This document shows positions 31,881-42,559 of a DNA stretch of 51,112 nt, piece after piece (position 1 is the stretch's first letter; every line of letters begins with the position of its first letter). Made by a program: the position numbers and the translations under genes. The notes below the pieces were generated by a model. That model had not been told where the DNA came from, did not search any database, and was given only the letters and a program-made list of their open reading frames with translations. Origin of the DNA: Nemertoderma westbladi. Taxonomy: Eukaryota; Xenacoelomorpha; Nemertodermatida; Nemertodermatidae. Location of the stretch: NCBI GenBank assembly GCA_032718475.1, contig JAUCBJ010002254.1:1-51112 (forward strand), read 5' to 3'.

Positions 31881-34464
31881 TGCCCTGTTTGATCACTAAT
31901 GGTTTTCGCATTCATTTGGGATTAACTACCACCACAGTTTATATACATTTCAGCTTTCCATGCCTCCAAAAACAATTTTAATATTATTAAACTCAGATAA
32001 TCATTTAAGTAATGCATTAGCAGCGCCATCACCTGGTTTCATGCGAATTTCCAAGATTGTCACAATTCATTACTACCAGTGGAATTGTGTCCAATGGGCT
32101 TGTTGAGCTTTAGTGTTTCGCTTTACTACAACAGGCCAATGCGAAGTGACAACTGTGAACGTCTCCCTTTGGGAAGCAACCTCGTTACATTCCTATAGTA
32201 TATCAATAGTGGGAATGATTTACTCAATGATTCGGATTATTTAGTTGGTTACCGATGGGCAATTAATTGTGATACCAATTTCCTAAGTAATAAACTAATT
32301 ACACAAAGTGGTTGTAAAAGTTTTCTTTAAATGTTTTATTAATTAATTTATTTATTGCTTATTTTATTCACAAATTGTAACAATTAATAAACTCACAACC
32401 GATGTATATAGGTTATAGTGGATAGGTAGTTGTTCTTTCTAAATTTTTTAAATTTGGGGTTATTAAGCCACTCGTTTGAACAATTTGTCATGTTGTAATA
32501 TAATAATAGATAGTGTGCTATAAATTATTCTGTAATTTCTTTTTGAAGGAACTAATGAAAGGTACGAGATAAAACAAAACTAGTAGCATTAATACATCTC
32601 ACAAATATGTAAACAATGATCTACAGTACCTAAAAAAACATTCCTGCATTAATATATTAACTAGAATTATAAGACTTGTTGTTTATGTGTTCATCTAAGA
32701 TATAGATAAGGTTTCATTTTTTTTTCTTTAAAAAATCAGCTGCATAATATTTTATTTTATTTATTATTATTCTTAAATATTGTACACTTCGCCGATACCA
32801 AGAACTATACGATTTATCAATGTGGTATGATTTATCTTATATCTACATACTGTATATAACTTATTTTCCCGAAAAAAGCAATTTAGAGAAATCCTGATTC
32901 TACATACAGTATTATCATTACACATAACAGTTACACACATGCACTATATTACAGGTCATGGTCTATATACAGTAGTTAGTAGTTAGTACAAGTCAGACCA
33001 TACATACAAGCTGGCCTAGATACAGTACATTAAGTACATATATCATTTACTTTCGTGAAATCGTGAAATTATGATATTATCAAATTACAACAGTTACACC
33101 AATAATGTATTTATTTTTTTATTTAAATTATTTTTGGTTTATTTTCTGTATAAGTATATTCGATATCCGCGCCAGTAGTGATCTAATGAAAACTTATATT
33201 TATTGTTGAAGGGTGCAGAGACGTGAAATAACGCATTAAAAGAAAATGAATAATTAAAAAATTAAAACAAAATTTTTTTTTTATTTTTTTTTTGTTTCCT
33301 TCACTACATCTCCCTCCCTACATGTAACAAAATTGACTTGACATGCTTAACAATGTCTCAAATAAAATATTCTAGAAACAATAAATTATTTTCTGGAATT
33401 TTGCAAATTAATAGCAGCAAACAAGCTTATTCATCTCAAACTTATAACAACCAACCATACAATATACCGTCTAGTCTACCTTTTCACTTCCTACTTGTAG
33501 TTTCAGTGTACTATTATTTACAGGCCTCACACTTAGTCTACATCATGCTCTCTCTTTTGGTATTTCCTAACGTTTATTTATGTTTGAATTGTATATTGGT
33601 TACATTTATTTGTATTAAATAATATTGAATATTTGTTTAATTAATTTTATTATTAACATAAATATACAAGATAATAGCAATAGCAAATAACAATAATATA
33701 TGAACATTTTTGACGGCGGCTAGGACGGGTATGGGGGGGGGGGGGGGGGGGGGGCGTGCAAATGTTGTATGAATCAATTCCATTTCTTTTTATTTCGCAT
33801 GCCCTGTGAAAAAATCCTTGACCCGTCCCTGTTTCGAGCACATACAGATCGTCAATATTTAGGCCTACCACCAGGTCCGGTACCGCTAATAGCCATTCTG
33901 TAGGATCTGAGGATGAGACAGGTCTATCCACTATCACCAATTGCAGTATTCAGATAGTGATAGTACTGTACGTACAGTACTAGGTCTACATGTGTTACCG
34001 TGTACAAGTACCGGTACCGATACTGTACAGTAAGATAATATTAGTTAAAAAAAACTTTTTAAACTTATTTTTTGGAAATTACATGTAGTAAAAAAAAGTT
34101 AGAATAATTAACTCAATTTTAAAAATATTAGTGAGAAAAAGAGCCTTTATTACGTATATAAAATATATTATTCTTATTTGCTCTGGTGCTGGTGTTGCTC
34201 AGTGGCCGCCGAACAGTACTCATCGATACACGCAAGCTGTTCTTTCAAAAATTTCCAAACAAGCAGAAATTTCAACATTTCATCCTATGATTCTTCAAAC
34301 GGGCGTTATAATTTCATTTCAGATGGCCTGTATTGTATTTACGATAGCTACAGATAGGGGGGGAAACTGGATAGCTAAGTTCACAAATAGCCTTCATCTT
34401 GCTGCTGTATTGACAATCAATTATGCACTTCCTGCCCGAATTTCCCGCTCGCCTCACCCGTAAC
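31881..34464. other. Long AT-rich non-coding stretch
   Basis: No gene recognised. It contains a G22 run at 33733-33754, poly(A)/poly(T) tracts near 33265-33295, and GTACCGGTACC palindromes near 34010. A GTG-started frame at 34131-34463 has no recognisable domain and is not called. Confidence 0.5.
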
Positions 34465-34570
34465 GGGTTGGGGTAGCAGGGTGTGCGGTGGTGGGTGAGG
34501 GGTTGGGGTAGCAGGGTGTGCGGTGGTGGGTGAGGGGTTGGGGTAGCAGGGTGCGGTGGGTGAGGGGTTA
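34465..34570. repeat. Short tandem repeat, 35-bp unit, three copies
   Basis: GGGTTGGGGTAGCAGGGTG followed by TGCGGTGGTGGGTGAG occurs three times, the last copy shortened. G-rich on the + strand, so G-quadruplex formation is possible. Confidence 0.8.
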
Positions 34571-35049
34571 ATATAACAGGTTTCAGAGTGAAGATCGCTG
34601 TATCGGTAAATATAAATGGTCAGTAGGCATGCCATTGTGTACTGTAGTATGAATATGTAATTAATGAATAACTGATTTCAGGATCAAATCTAAGAAGCGT
34701 ATTATAAGATATGATATTTCAAGATATGTTTCATAATATTATAAAATGTATTATGAAAATAATATATAATATAATTAGGGACTAATATACATATCCCCCA
34801 GCTTTTGCTACGTGGATAAAATATACAATTAATGGATATGGCTACACAACACTATGTAGAGTAGAGAAAATGTAGAACATTGTTAAAAAATACAAAGAGT
34901 TGAATAGCAAAATTAAAAACGTGCACCAATATTTAATTAATTTACGTAAAGTACATAAAGAGCTTTATTTCTCTTCCAATGTAACAATTACTAAGATAAT
35001 TCGAGTCTCTGAAATGTAAGGATGACATCTCAGTTATTACCTCATTACG

Positions 35050-35255
35050 GTGTCCGGACACTTCCCCCCGGACAATCCTCCCCGGACACCCCCCCCCCCC
35101 CCCCGTTCAAGTAGGACACTTCCCCCGGACAATTGCCCCCCAGTCACTTCCCCCCGGACACTTGCCCCCCAGACACTTCCCCCCGGACACTTCCCCCCCC
35201 AGACACTTCCCCCCCCGGACACTTTCCCCCGGACACTTCCCCCCGGACACTTGTT
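35050..35255. repeat. C-rich minisatellite, about 14-bp unit (GGACACTTCCCCCC)
   Basis: About a dozen imperfect units with variable C-run length, interrupted by a C16 run (35089-35104). A related sequence in opposite orientation (GTGTCCGGGGGACGTGTCC) lies at 36114-36134 beyond the 36-bp array. Confidence 0.85.
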
Positions 35256-35617
35256 TTCTAATTCTCTATTTCCAATTTATTGTTTTCTTCAAATTGTCAA
35301 AACAGATGGGGATGACAATTATTGATCCAATTAAAACTATACCTCTCCAGGGGAAAATCGACATGCGTCGACCTGTATTCTGTGTTCATCATTACATATT
35401 GAAAAACTAAATAAATTTCCTGGTTACTTGCAATATTTTTAATAGGATTGTGTTTAATTATATAATATTGTAGTAATTTTTATATTAATTTGGTTAACAT
35501 TCAATGGAGATCCTACTTTAGGCTTAGTCAATTTATTATCTGATGATACAAACATGAATTAATTACTTCAAAATGGTCTTAAAGTCTCTCACCACGCGGG
35601 CACACAGAGAATTGCCG

Positions 35618-35970
35618 GGGTTTGGGGGCGGCAGCCCCCAACCTAAGAAGCGGGGGTTTGGGAGCGGCAGCCCCCAACCTAAGAAGCGGGGGTTTTGGGA
35701 GCGGCAGCCCCCAATCAAAGAAGCGGGGGTTTGGGGGCGGCAGCCCCCAACCAAAGAAGCGGGGGTTTGGGGGCGGCAGCCCCCAACCTAAGAAGCGGGG
35801 GTTTGGGAGCGGCAGCCTCCAATCAAAGAAGCGGGGGTTTGGGGGCGGCAGCCCCCAACCAAAGAAGCGGGGGTTTGGGGGCGGCAGCCCCCAACCTAAG
35901 AAGCGGGGGTTTGGGAGCGGCAGCCCCCAACCTAAGAAGCGGGGGTTTTGGGGGCGGCAGCCCCCAATAA
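35618..35970. repeat. Hairpin-bearing minisatellite, 36/37-bp unit
   Basis: Ten units of the form GCGGGGGTTTGGGGGCGGCA then GCCCCCAACCTAAGAA. Within each, TTGGGGGC and GCCCCCAA form an 8-bp stem around GGCA. Single-base differences (GTTTG or GTTTTG, CCTAAG or CAAAG) define the variants. Open frames on both strands (12-residue repeats such as PQPKKRGFGGGS) are by-products of a unit close to a multiple of three. Confidence 0.9.
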
Positions 35971-36649
35971 AAAGAAAAACAAACAAAATTTGACTATAAA
36001 AATGTTCCTTCTATAATTTTACAAAAACTTGTCCTGTAAATCTTTAACTTTTCTTTATTGCTTTGATGCCAGATTAATTTTAACACTTTAACTGGGGGGG
36101 GGGGGGGGGGGGGGTGTGTCCGGGGGACGTGTCCTAGAACCCTCATCACAACAACAATTAAAAATGGCAGTTATTTCATACAGAATCTGCGGCGTTAATT
36201 TATATGCTTTTTAATGTTCCTACCTAACATTAACATGTTCTTCTACTTCTTTACTACTTTATACCTAACAGTTTATATAGACATACATTTGGAAATGTTT
36301 CTACTAGAAAGTTCCATGTTTCATATTCCAAGAGATGCGTGCCAGAACCCACTACAGTGCAACCCACACCCGTGCCGCACAATGTATATAACATTGTACA
36401 GAAGTTTAGTTTACTGGGGAAACAGAATCGACGTAACAAAAATTTCCATATGAAAATTAATAATAAAGAAGTATTAGTAGTAGTAGTAGCTCCCGGAGCG
36501 CTGTATAAATTCAAATCTTTTATAAATCACAAATATAATATAATTTGACAAATTACTGACATATTTACTCCTCGTAAAGACAATGATTGGCATCCCATCA
36601 AAAATATGTAAATATTATATTATGATTCGCCAGTACAGCTTTTACGCAT
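35971..36649. other. Non-coding spacer with G21 run
   Basis: G21 at 36094-36114, followed by the inverted CCGGACA-like segment. No gene seen. Confidence 0.45.
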
Positions 36650-36765
36650 CAACAGCCTTCAAAGCCACCACCTCAAGCTTGCTGAACAATGTTTCCACCA
36701 GCAGTATCAACCAGTACACAACCTTGTGCTGAGACAGCCCGGTGATGGTGAGAATTGTAATCAAT
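36650..36765 (+). pseudogene. LINE C-terminal scrap, plus strand
   Basis: The + strand reads HLKLAEQCFHQQ, then QPVHNLVLRQPGDG. The first part matches the RLRFAGHCF motif, and the second the QPVHNLVLWKPHG motif, of LINE copy 1 (minus strand, about 8270-8330). It is the only + strand LINE piece I found in the window. Very short, no flanking frames. Confidence 0.45.
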
Positions 36766-37377
36766 TTTCACTACAAAATTTCACTACAATTAACACTACA
36801 AAAATACGTTCCCTCGGGATTCTGATTTAAATTCAATATCATTATTGCCATTATTATCCCCATCCACTTCACTCACTTCAAAACCCCTGCCTTTGCCACC
36901 CAATAATACAACAGCCTTGTCCTTCCCAGTCACCTCTAACCCTGTCCCCATGCCCACCTTGAATCGCCTGGAATTTGTGGGGCTTGCTTAGGGGCGTGGG
37001 TATTTTCCCACAGAGAACAGAGCTTTTGGCCAACCTGCTGCGCTCTAGTGCTTGCGCACTCTGCCAGCTGACTTCTCAGTTCGTCCCAGGACCAACTGCT
37101 TAGCCAGGAGGACAAAATAGCAGTATCTTCCCGGGTTTGACTCCGTCTGTTTACAGTAGTGCTTGCTCACTCTCTCTACACTTAGATGCATTGCGGGGCG
37201 ACCTTTGGTCAAACCTCTGTGTCGTAGGACAAAGTAGCAGCTAACTCTATCTTTGTCCCATTGGTCCCACCCCCATTTGGACACAGATAGTAACCTGGTG
37301 CCATATACCAGTAACACAGTCTCTACTACTCTACTGCCAGGAATGAATTACCTTTCAGATAAGGTGTAATTCCGGGT

Positions 37378-37490
37378 AATTTCCATTCTCTTGATAATTT
37401 GATTTATTACAGACCATGCCTTATCCTTTGATATTCCAGATCTCCAAACCAAAGATCCTAGTTTACCGAAGTGTTCTACACCACCACCAA
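37378..37490 (-). pseudogene. LINE C-terminal scrap, minus strand
   Basis: The minus strand reads VEHFGKLGSLVWRSG, then ISKDKAWSVINQIIKRME. This parallels VDDFWYLGSWIQKSGEDLG and IRKGKAWAALNRLSRIWK of copy 1, so it is a diverged relative. It opposes the scrap at 36650 and is a separate insertion or a rearranged one. Confidence 0.45.
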
Positions 37491-37734
37491 CAATAAATGA
37501 CTGAACAGCAAACGAATATCATTAGTAAAGTTTAGATATCTTCAAGTGTTCGTGATATGAAGACTTCAATAATTTTCACAGTTAAAGAAATCTTGTTTAA
37601 TTTTGCCAAATGTTTTAACACCTGATATAAATCAGCTAGCGCGGCATATGACCCGTGAGGGAGCCTGAAATATATCGGCTTACTAAATTGGGCTGGTTAT
37701 GTATCATTCGATTGATTTTCGCTATATAATTCCC

Positions 37735-38130
37735 TAAGATAAATAAAACGATATGTTAGCCAGTTTTCATTAATTATATTATATACAAATGGTTTAATTA
37801 TGTTTATTAGATATTACAGATAAATAAATAATATAATATATATATACAGTAAAAAAGCTCATTTATTATTATTAATATTAAAATACCGAATGCATTTCGC
37901 GTTGGCTCTTCAGCGGTAAAAAGAAGAAGAAGAAAAAAAGAAGTTTTACCGCTGAAGAGCCAACGCGAAATGCATTCGGTATTTTAATATTAATAATAAT
38001 AAATGAGCTTTTTTACTGTAGATATATATTATATTATTTATTTATCTGTAATATCTAATAAACATAATTAAACCATTTGTATATAATATAATTAATGAAA
38101 ACTGGCTAACATATCGTTTTATTTATCTTA
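37735..38130. mobile_element. Near-perfect foldback element, two arms of about 185 bp
   Basis: The sequence from 37735 (TAAGATAAATAAAACGATAT) to about 37920 is repeated in inverted form from about 37943 to 38130 with only a few differences. The loop is about 22 bp of purine-rich AAGAAGAAG. The arms include CGAATGCATTTCGCGTTGGC and CTCTTCAGCGGTAAAA. No coding capacity. A direct repeat TAATTCCCTAAG lies just left of the element (37727-37738) and again about 50 bp right of it (38178-38189). Confidence 0.8.
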
Positions 38131-39322
38131 TTTCTATCGGATGTCAGCTTAAAGCAAACTACTTCTATATTAATACTAATTCCCTAAGTAATTAGTACTT
38201 AATAGTCCCTAAGTAAGTAATATCTAAGCTCACATACGGGATAGTATTAACAGTTCTGTATCAGATGTTGCGCTCAAGATATCAAACAGGTCTATTTCTT
38301 ATGGTAATTACAACAGATTGTTAACGAGAATCATAGTTTGTCACACCTTTTAGGGGTGTGGTATTATGGAACCGACTGAAATATACTCTGGGACCTGATT
38401 TACTGAGTGGACAATTTTATTTATGAACAAGGAGTTTGGTAGGCTCACGCACGTTGGGGCTATCCAATATCATATATTCTCATGCACACCACTTACTTGA
38501 TTGTGAACTGGGACTGCTAATTTACCGACCACATCTTACCTCTTCCAATATAAATAAAGATAGGTTGCGATATAATGGTAGTTAATATAGCATCATCTCC
38601 ATATCATCACCAAATCAAATGACTATCAAATCTATCAAATACTAACAAATTTAACAAAGACTATCAAATATAATATATAAACAGGTACAGCAGTAACTCA
38701 GTACAATTCAGTGTGTCACGGTGTTTCAGTACTTTGAGGTGATTCGTTACGATTGATTGGTGTCTTACCTGCTTAATCCCTCTCTCACTATCTATTGGCA
38801 ATGGCTTATGGTTAGTAGACCGTTGCCTATATTAGAATGGTTATACACTGCACCAATAAATATGATAAATATGAATACAATAGCTTTAACGTTTAATACA
38901 CAATATGACACAATGAATAGCTTGGGTGGTCATCTGACTTCCAATTTGGTTCCTTTGGCAAGGCTCCCGATTGTAAGTTGACCTTTGGAGATTGGCTTAC
39001 TATCGGGGTGCTAATAGATTTCCCATTTTGGTTATTAACTGCCTTGAGGTGACATATTGGTCTTCTGGTTGATGAAGTGCCTTAGGGATTGCTCCCTTAA
39101 GGGCGCCTAAGGGCGCCTGTAATAACAAATATAAATGTTAAATTTATTTATATATTATTTGTAAAACAATGAAATTGTTTTATACTGTATTCTGTTTGTG
39201 TAGTTAATGTAGATTCGTTATTTTTGTGTTTTACATATCTTTCTGGAACCTTGAATAGTAGAGAATGAATTATATTAGAAGACTCATCGTATGCAACATT
39301 TGATTTCTATAAAAACAAAGCG
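38131..39322. other. Region upstream of the ammonium transporter gene
   Basis: No gene seen. It would contain the promoter and 5' UTR, but I cannot point to a transcription start. Small direct and inverted repeats occur at about 39096-39118 (TTAAGGGCGCCTAAGGGCGCC). Confidence 0.4.
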
Positions 39323-39541
39323 ATGCCCTCTAATAGCCTCAACAAATCCTTCCTTGAGATGTCAATGTATGAATTGATCATCGACTGCTCCAGAGTTGAT
39401 ACCCAACCAGGTCATGGACAGGAAATAGAACATGTGCTTTGGGACGATGCTACCTGGATTCTAACTAGTGCATTCATTATATTCACAATGCAAAGTGGAT
39501 TTGGGTTACTGGAATCTGGATCCGTTTCAACTAAAAATGAG
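39323..39541 (+). CDS. Ammonium transporter (AMT family), exon 1
   Basis: 73 codons. This ATG is the first after an in-frame TGA about 57 bp upstream, so it is the likely start. After a ~40-residue extracellular N-terminus comes WDDATWILTSAFIIFTMQSG, then FGLLESGSVSTKNE: the first membrane helix and the conserved G-LE-G motif of the Amt/MEP family (TC 1.A.11), which carries ammonium across the plasma membrane. The exon ends at a strong donor (GAG then GTAAGT, 39542) in phase 0. Animals with such AMT genes are mostly invertebrates; the protein would be a trimer with one pore per subunit. Confidence 0.92.
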
Positions 39542-39799
39542 GTAAGTACCGGAACCACAGTAGACATCACCTCACCATGCAACATGGATCTATTTTGTTG
39601 TCATTTATTTTCTATGTAACACTAAGATTTTAAAGAAACAATAATGACACATTCTTAATTTTGATATTTCTAAGTAGGCTCACAGTTGCAACGAATACTG
39701 AGCACAAAATCATTTAAAATCTTTAATTAACATAAATCCTTATACCAACATAAAAAGATAAAGAAGGCAAGGACATACAAACATAAAAATAAAATTCTT

Positions 39800-40187
39800 T
39801 CAGTCAAAGAGGCCACTGGGGGATGGGCTACCTGTAGCCATGATGGAAGCGGCGTTGAAAAATGAAGATGATCTTCCAGATCCGCTACAGAAGAAACCTG
39901 TGCAGCATTCCTGTACGATGGTGAGGAGATAGATGGGAGACGATCTCTCGGAAGAATATGGAGGTCTCCGGACCGGGGTGGCCGAGTGTCTCAAGAGCCA
40001 CTGGATGGAATATATGGCTGCACTCCATCACCTCGCTGTATGTATCATACTTCCCCCGCTCGGCTCCTTCTGTTGTGCGCCACTGGCGTCCCAAATCATG
40101 GCGCACCATGGCGTCCCAAATGAGTGTTCTATCCTGGGACCACGGTACTAATGATAAGTAGAAATGGGAAAATGGAGGGGAACTCAC
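39800..40187 (-). pseudogene. Degraded LINE fragment in AMT intron 1
   Basis: A minus-strand frame of 100 codons contains HPVALETLGHPGPETSIFF, then RTGMLHRFLL. VETLG-WGPE followed by a helix and FLLQR is typical of the far C-terminus of another LINE group, different from copies 1-4. Sequence down to about 39800 looks like its worn continuation. It is antisense to the transporter, within the 995-bp first intron (39542-40536). Confidence 0.5.
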
Positions 40188-40536
40188 AGCTAGCCAGTGT
40201 CAGTGCCCACCTTACTATGTCGTTCACCATCGCATGGTTTAAATGTTATTTAAGATTCCGATGTTTTTTAAATCTTATTAAGATTTTGTTCTCATTTGAC
40301 ACAACATAATGTTCACTCACTGGTATGGCACTTCTGCACATTACTATAGGTAATTGAGTTCCTGGAATTTAAAATAAATGTTTGCTGAAGTTTCTCAATT
40401 TCTCAAATTTTATTAGAGTGGTTATTGATAACTAATAGACCATATGTGTAGACACATTCTTACCTTGTATCACACATTTATTAACATTTTATCGTGTTTT
40501 ATTTTACTAACAATTTCTTTCATTGTTATATTTCAG

Positions 40537-40689
40537 GCGAACATTATGGTGAAAAATATAGCTGATGTTGTATTTGGAGGGATTTCCTATTGGCTGTTTG
40601 GCTACAATCTCAGCTTTGGCGGAAGTAAGAAAACAACCCCGTTTATTGCCATTGGTGAGGAATTGATAAACACTCCTAATGAAGAAGAT
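40537..40689 (+). CDS. Ammonium transporter, exon 2
   Basis: 51 codons between a good acceptor (TTATATTTCAG, ending 40536) and a strong donor (GTAAGT at 40690); phase 0 at both ends. It encodes ANIMVKNIADVVFGGISYW, then LFGYNLSFGG: the second membrane helix with the conserved N-K-D pattern and the Y/F-G-Y turn of Amt proteins. It joins directly to exon 1 (STKNE to ANIMVKN), as expected for the family. Confidence 0.93.
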
Positions 40690-41740
40690 GTAAGTCAATT
40701 TTAGTTAATTAAATAATTTCTTTCTTAGTTTGGGACAGGTCATGTATAGAAAGAGTGAAATATATTGTAGTTTTGTATGTACATTCTGTTCGCATAATTT
40801 TAAATTTTGTACATGGATTCATACAGACTTAAAAACTAAACCAACTAAACTAAACCATCGGAAATACAATTTTCGAATGCCCCTGTGGCTATGGTTTTGT
40901 TTAATTGTGACCATTTCATACTTCATGGACGATATTAAGTTCTATTTTCCGGAGTTGTTTGAATGAAAAAAAATGAAGAAACATTTTTGTTCGTTATGAT
41001 ACTTTTTTTCCACCTCAATACACTTTATCCTACTTATCCGTTTTATGTACCGATCTCTTTCCGAATTTCTGACTAAGATGGCTTTTTGGGCAGTTTAACA
41101 TAATAATTATGTGTTATATTTTAAATTACATTAACTATTATTTCTACCCACAACTGCCATTGTACTCCTAATTTTAATTATCACACATATTGACGTACTT
41201 GGAGCAGAAAGCAGAAATGTTGTAAACATTTATCAATTTATCTATTAATTGAGTTGAAATTTACATATTTTGTTATTTTAATGAGGTACTAAAATTGAGG
41301 ACAGTTGACACTTGAAATTGACAACCTTGACCAGACAGAATGCCGTGCTGTCATCCGGCCATTATTCCATTCCTGATAAGGTTGAGTCAGTAGGAGCAAT
41401 GCAAGCATTCAAGGTTCTGAAATACAATGGATAAAATCTTGGAAAACAGGAAGCGAGCTCATAATCAGTAATTTATAATTAACAGAAATACAATGCAGCC
41501 GGAATGAAAGTGAATGTCAAGAAAACTGCTTAATTACCATAAGGGAGAAGAAGAGTAGTAGTGCTTATTAAAATATATACATTGTCAATCATGCAATTAG
41601 ATTCAACTTTTAAGTTTTTATAGAAATCCATATGATCTCTGATACGGAATTTAATGTATTTTAACGGATAATTATTTTCTTGTATGTCTAGACCTTGTAT
41701 CACGATCCAAAAATATTAGTAATTTTCAATGGGTCGAATT

Positions 41741-42410
41741 ACTACTAATATCAGCATGCCATTATATATATTACATATATATTAAGAATGCTGTGCCGGC
41801 TTGTTGACAAAATTGCACCGCCACAACTCCCTATCACCCATGACATTTGTTAGATCATCCGCATCTTCAAGGCCAGTGTCCTTTAAGATGCGTCTCAAGA
41901 AAGTCATGGGCTGTCCACCATGCTTATTCACTCCATGAGGTCGCCATGAGATTATGCACTGGCTCGTCCTTACGGCGAAACCAATGTCCTGAAAAGCGGA
42001 GGTAGTTCCATGACCTACTATCGTATACTACTATAGTAGGTCATGGTAGTTCCATTCAAGTGTCAAGCTAAAGGGAGAGTAAGGGAACATCTCCAATGTT
42101 ATATAGTATCTGGTTGGAGATGTGTGCATTGTACTTGACACAATGAACCCGGCGTAGCATTCTTGTGAATGTGCCATCCCGAGATTTGGTGTCCTCAGCA
42201 GTTAGACCACAGCATGGACTCCCAAATAAGAGTACTGGTACTACTGCTGCCATAAATAATTGAATCTTAGGTTTCGTTTTATTCTATAGGACTTCAAAAT
42301 CCTGGACAGACTATTTAATGCTGCCCATGCCTTCCCCTTACGTATCCGAAAGTCTTCACCTGACTTTTGGATCCATGATCCCAAGCAGCAGAACTCATCC
42401 ACGTGTTCAA
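41741..42410 (-). pseudogene. LINE copy 4 (3' region) in AMT intron 2
   Basis: Same family as copies 1-3, minus strand. DNA at 41785-42200 is about 90% like copy 1 at 8105-8500, the C-terminal region with AEDTKSRDGTFTRMLRRVH. Sequence to about 42410 matches the part encoding the YLGSWI and KAWAALNR segments. The 3' end carries a TACTAC-type tail like copy 1. It is interrupted by a 44-bp palindromic insertion (42012-42055) and a small unique insertion near 42225-42250. No reverse transcriptase core is left. Confidence 0.75.
42001..42055. repeat. Small palindromic insertion with 11-bp direct repeats
   Basis: Compared with LINE copy 1, copy 4 has extra sequence here. CCATGACCTACTAT (42008-42021) and its inverse (42033-42046) form a 14-bp stem with an 11-base loop. 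The whole is bracketed by GGTAGTTCCAT at 42001-42011 and 42045-42055. Confidence 0.75.
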
Positions 42411-42559
42411 GGAAATGGGTCGAATTACGAATGGGTTCAATTGTCCAGTCGGAAATGTTTGGATCAAAATTATACGCAGGCTACAGTTTATACTTCAAAC
42501 AAAATGTAATTGTATCACCACCTACCAACACCTCTTCTTTGCCATCATGAGTGATAGGC

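Noticed and set aside
31288-31911. Frames of 143-203 codons on both strands
   Set aside because: A 12-bp repeat keeps every frame without a stop open; no start or domain supports a gene.
34131-34463. 110-codon frame as a gene
   Set aside because: It starts with GTG, has no recognisable domain, and ends in the 35-bp repeat region; no splice or promoter context.
35563-35993. Possible CRISPR-like array, because hairpin-bearing repeats occur at regular spacing
   Set aside because: The units are contiguous with no variable spacers, there are no cas genes, and the genome is animal.
37045-37317. 90-codon minus-strand frame
   Set aside because: It lies over two diverged copies of a roughly 110-bp repeat and matches no family I know.
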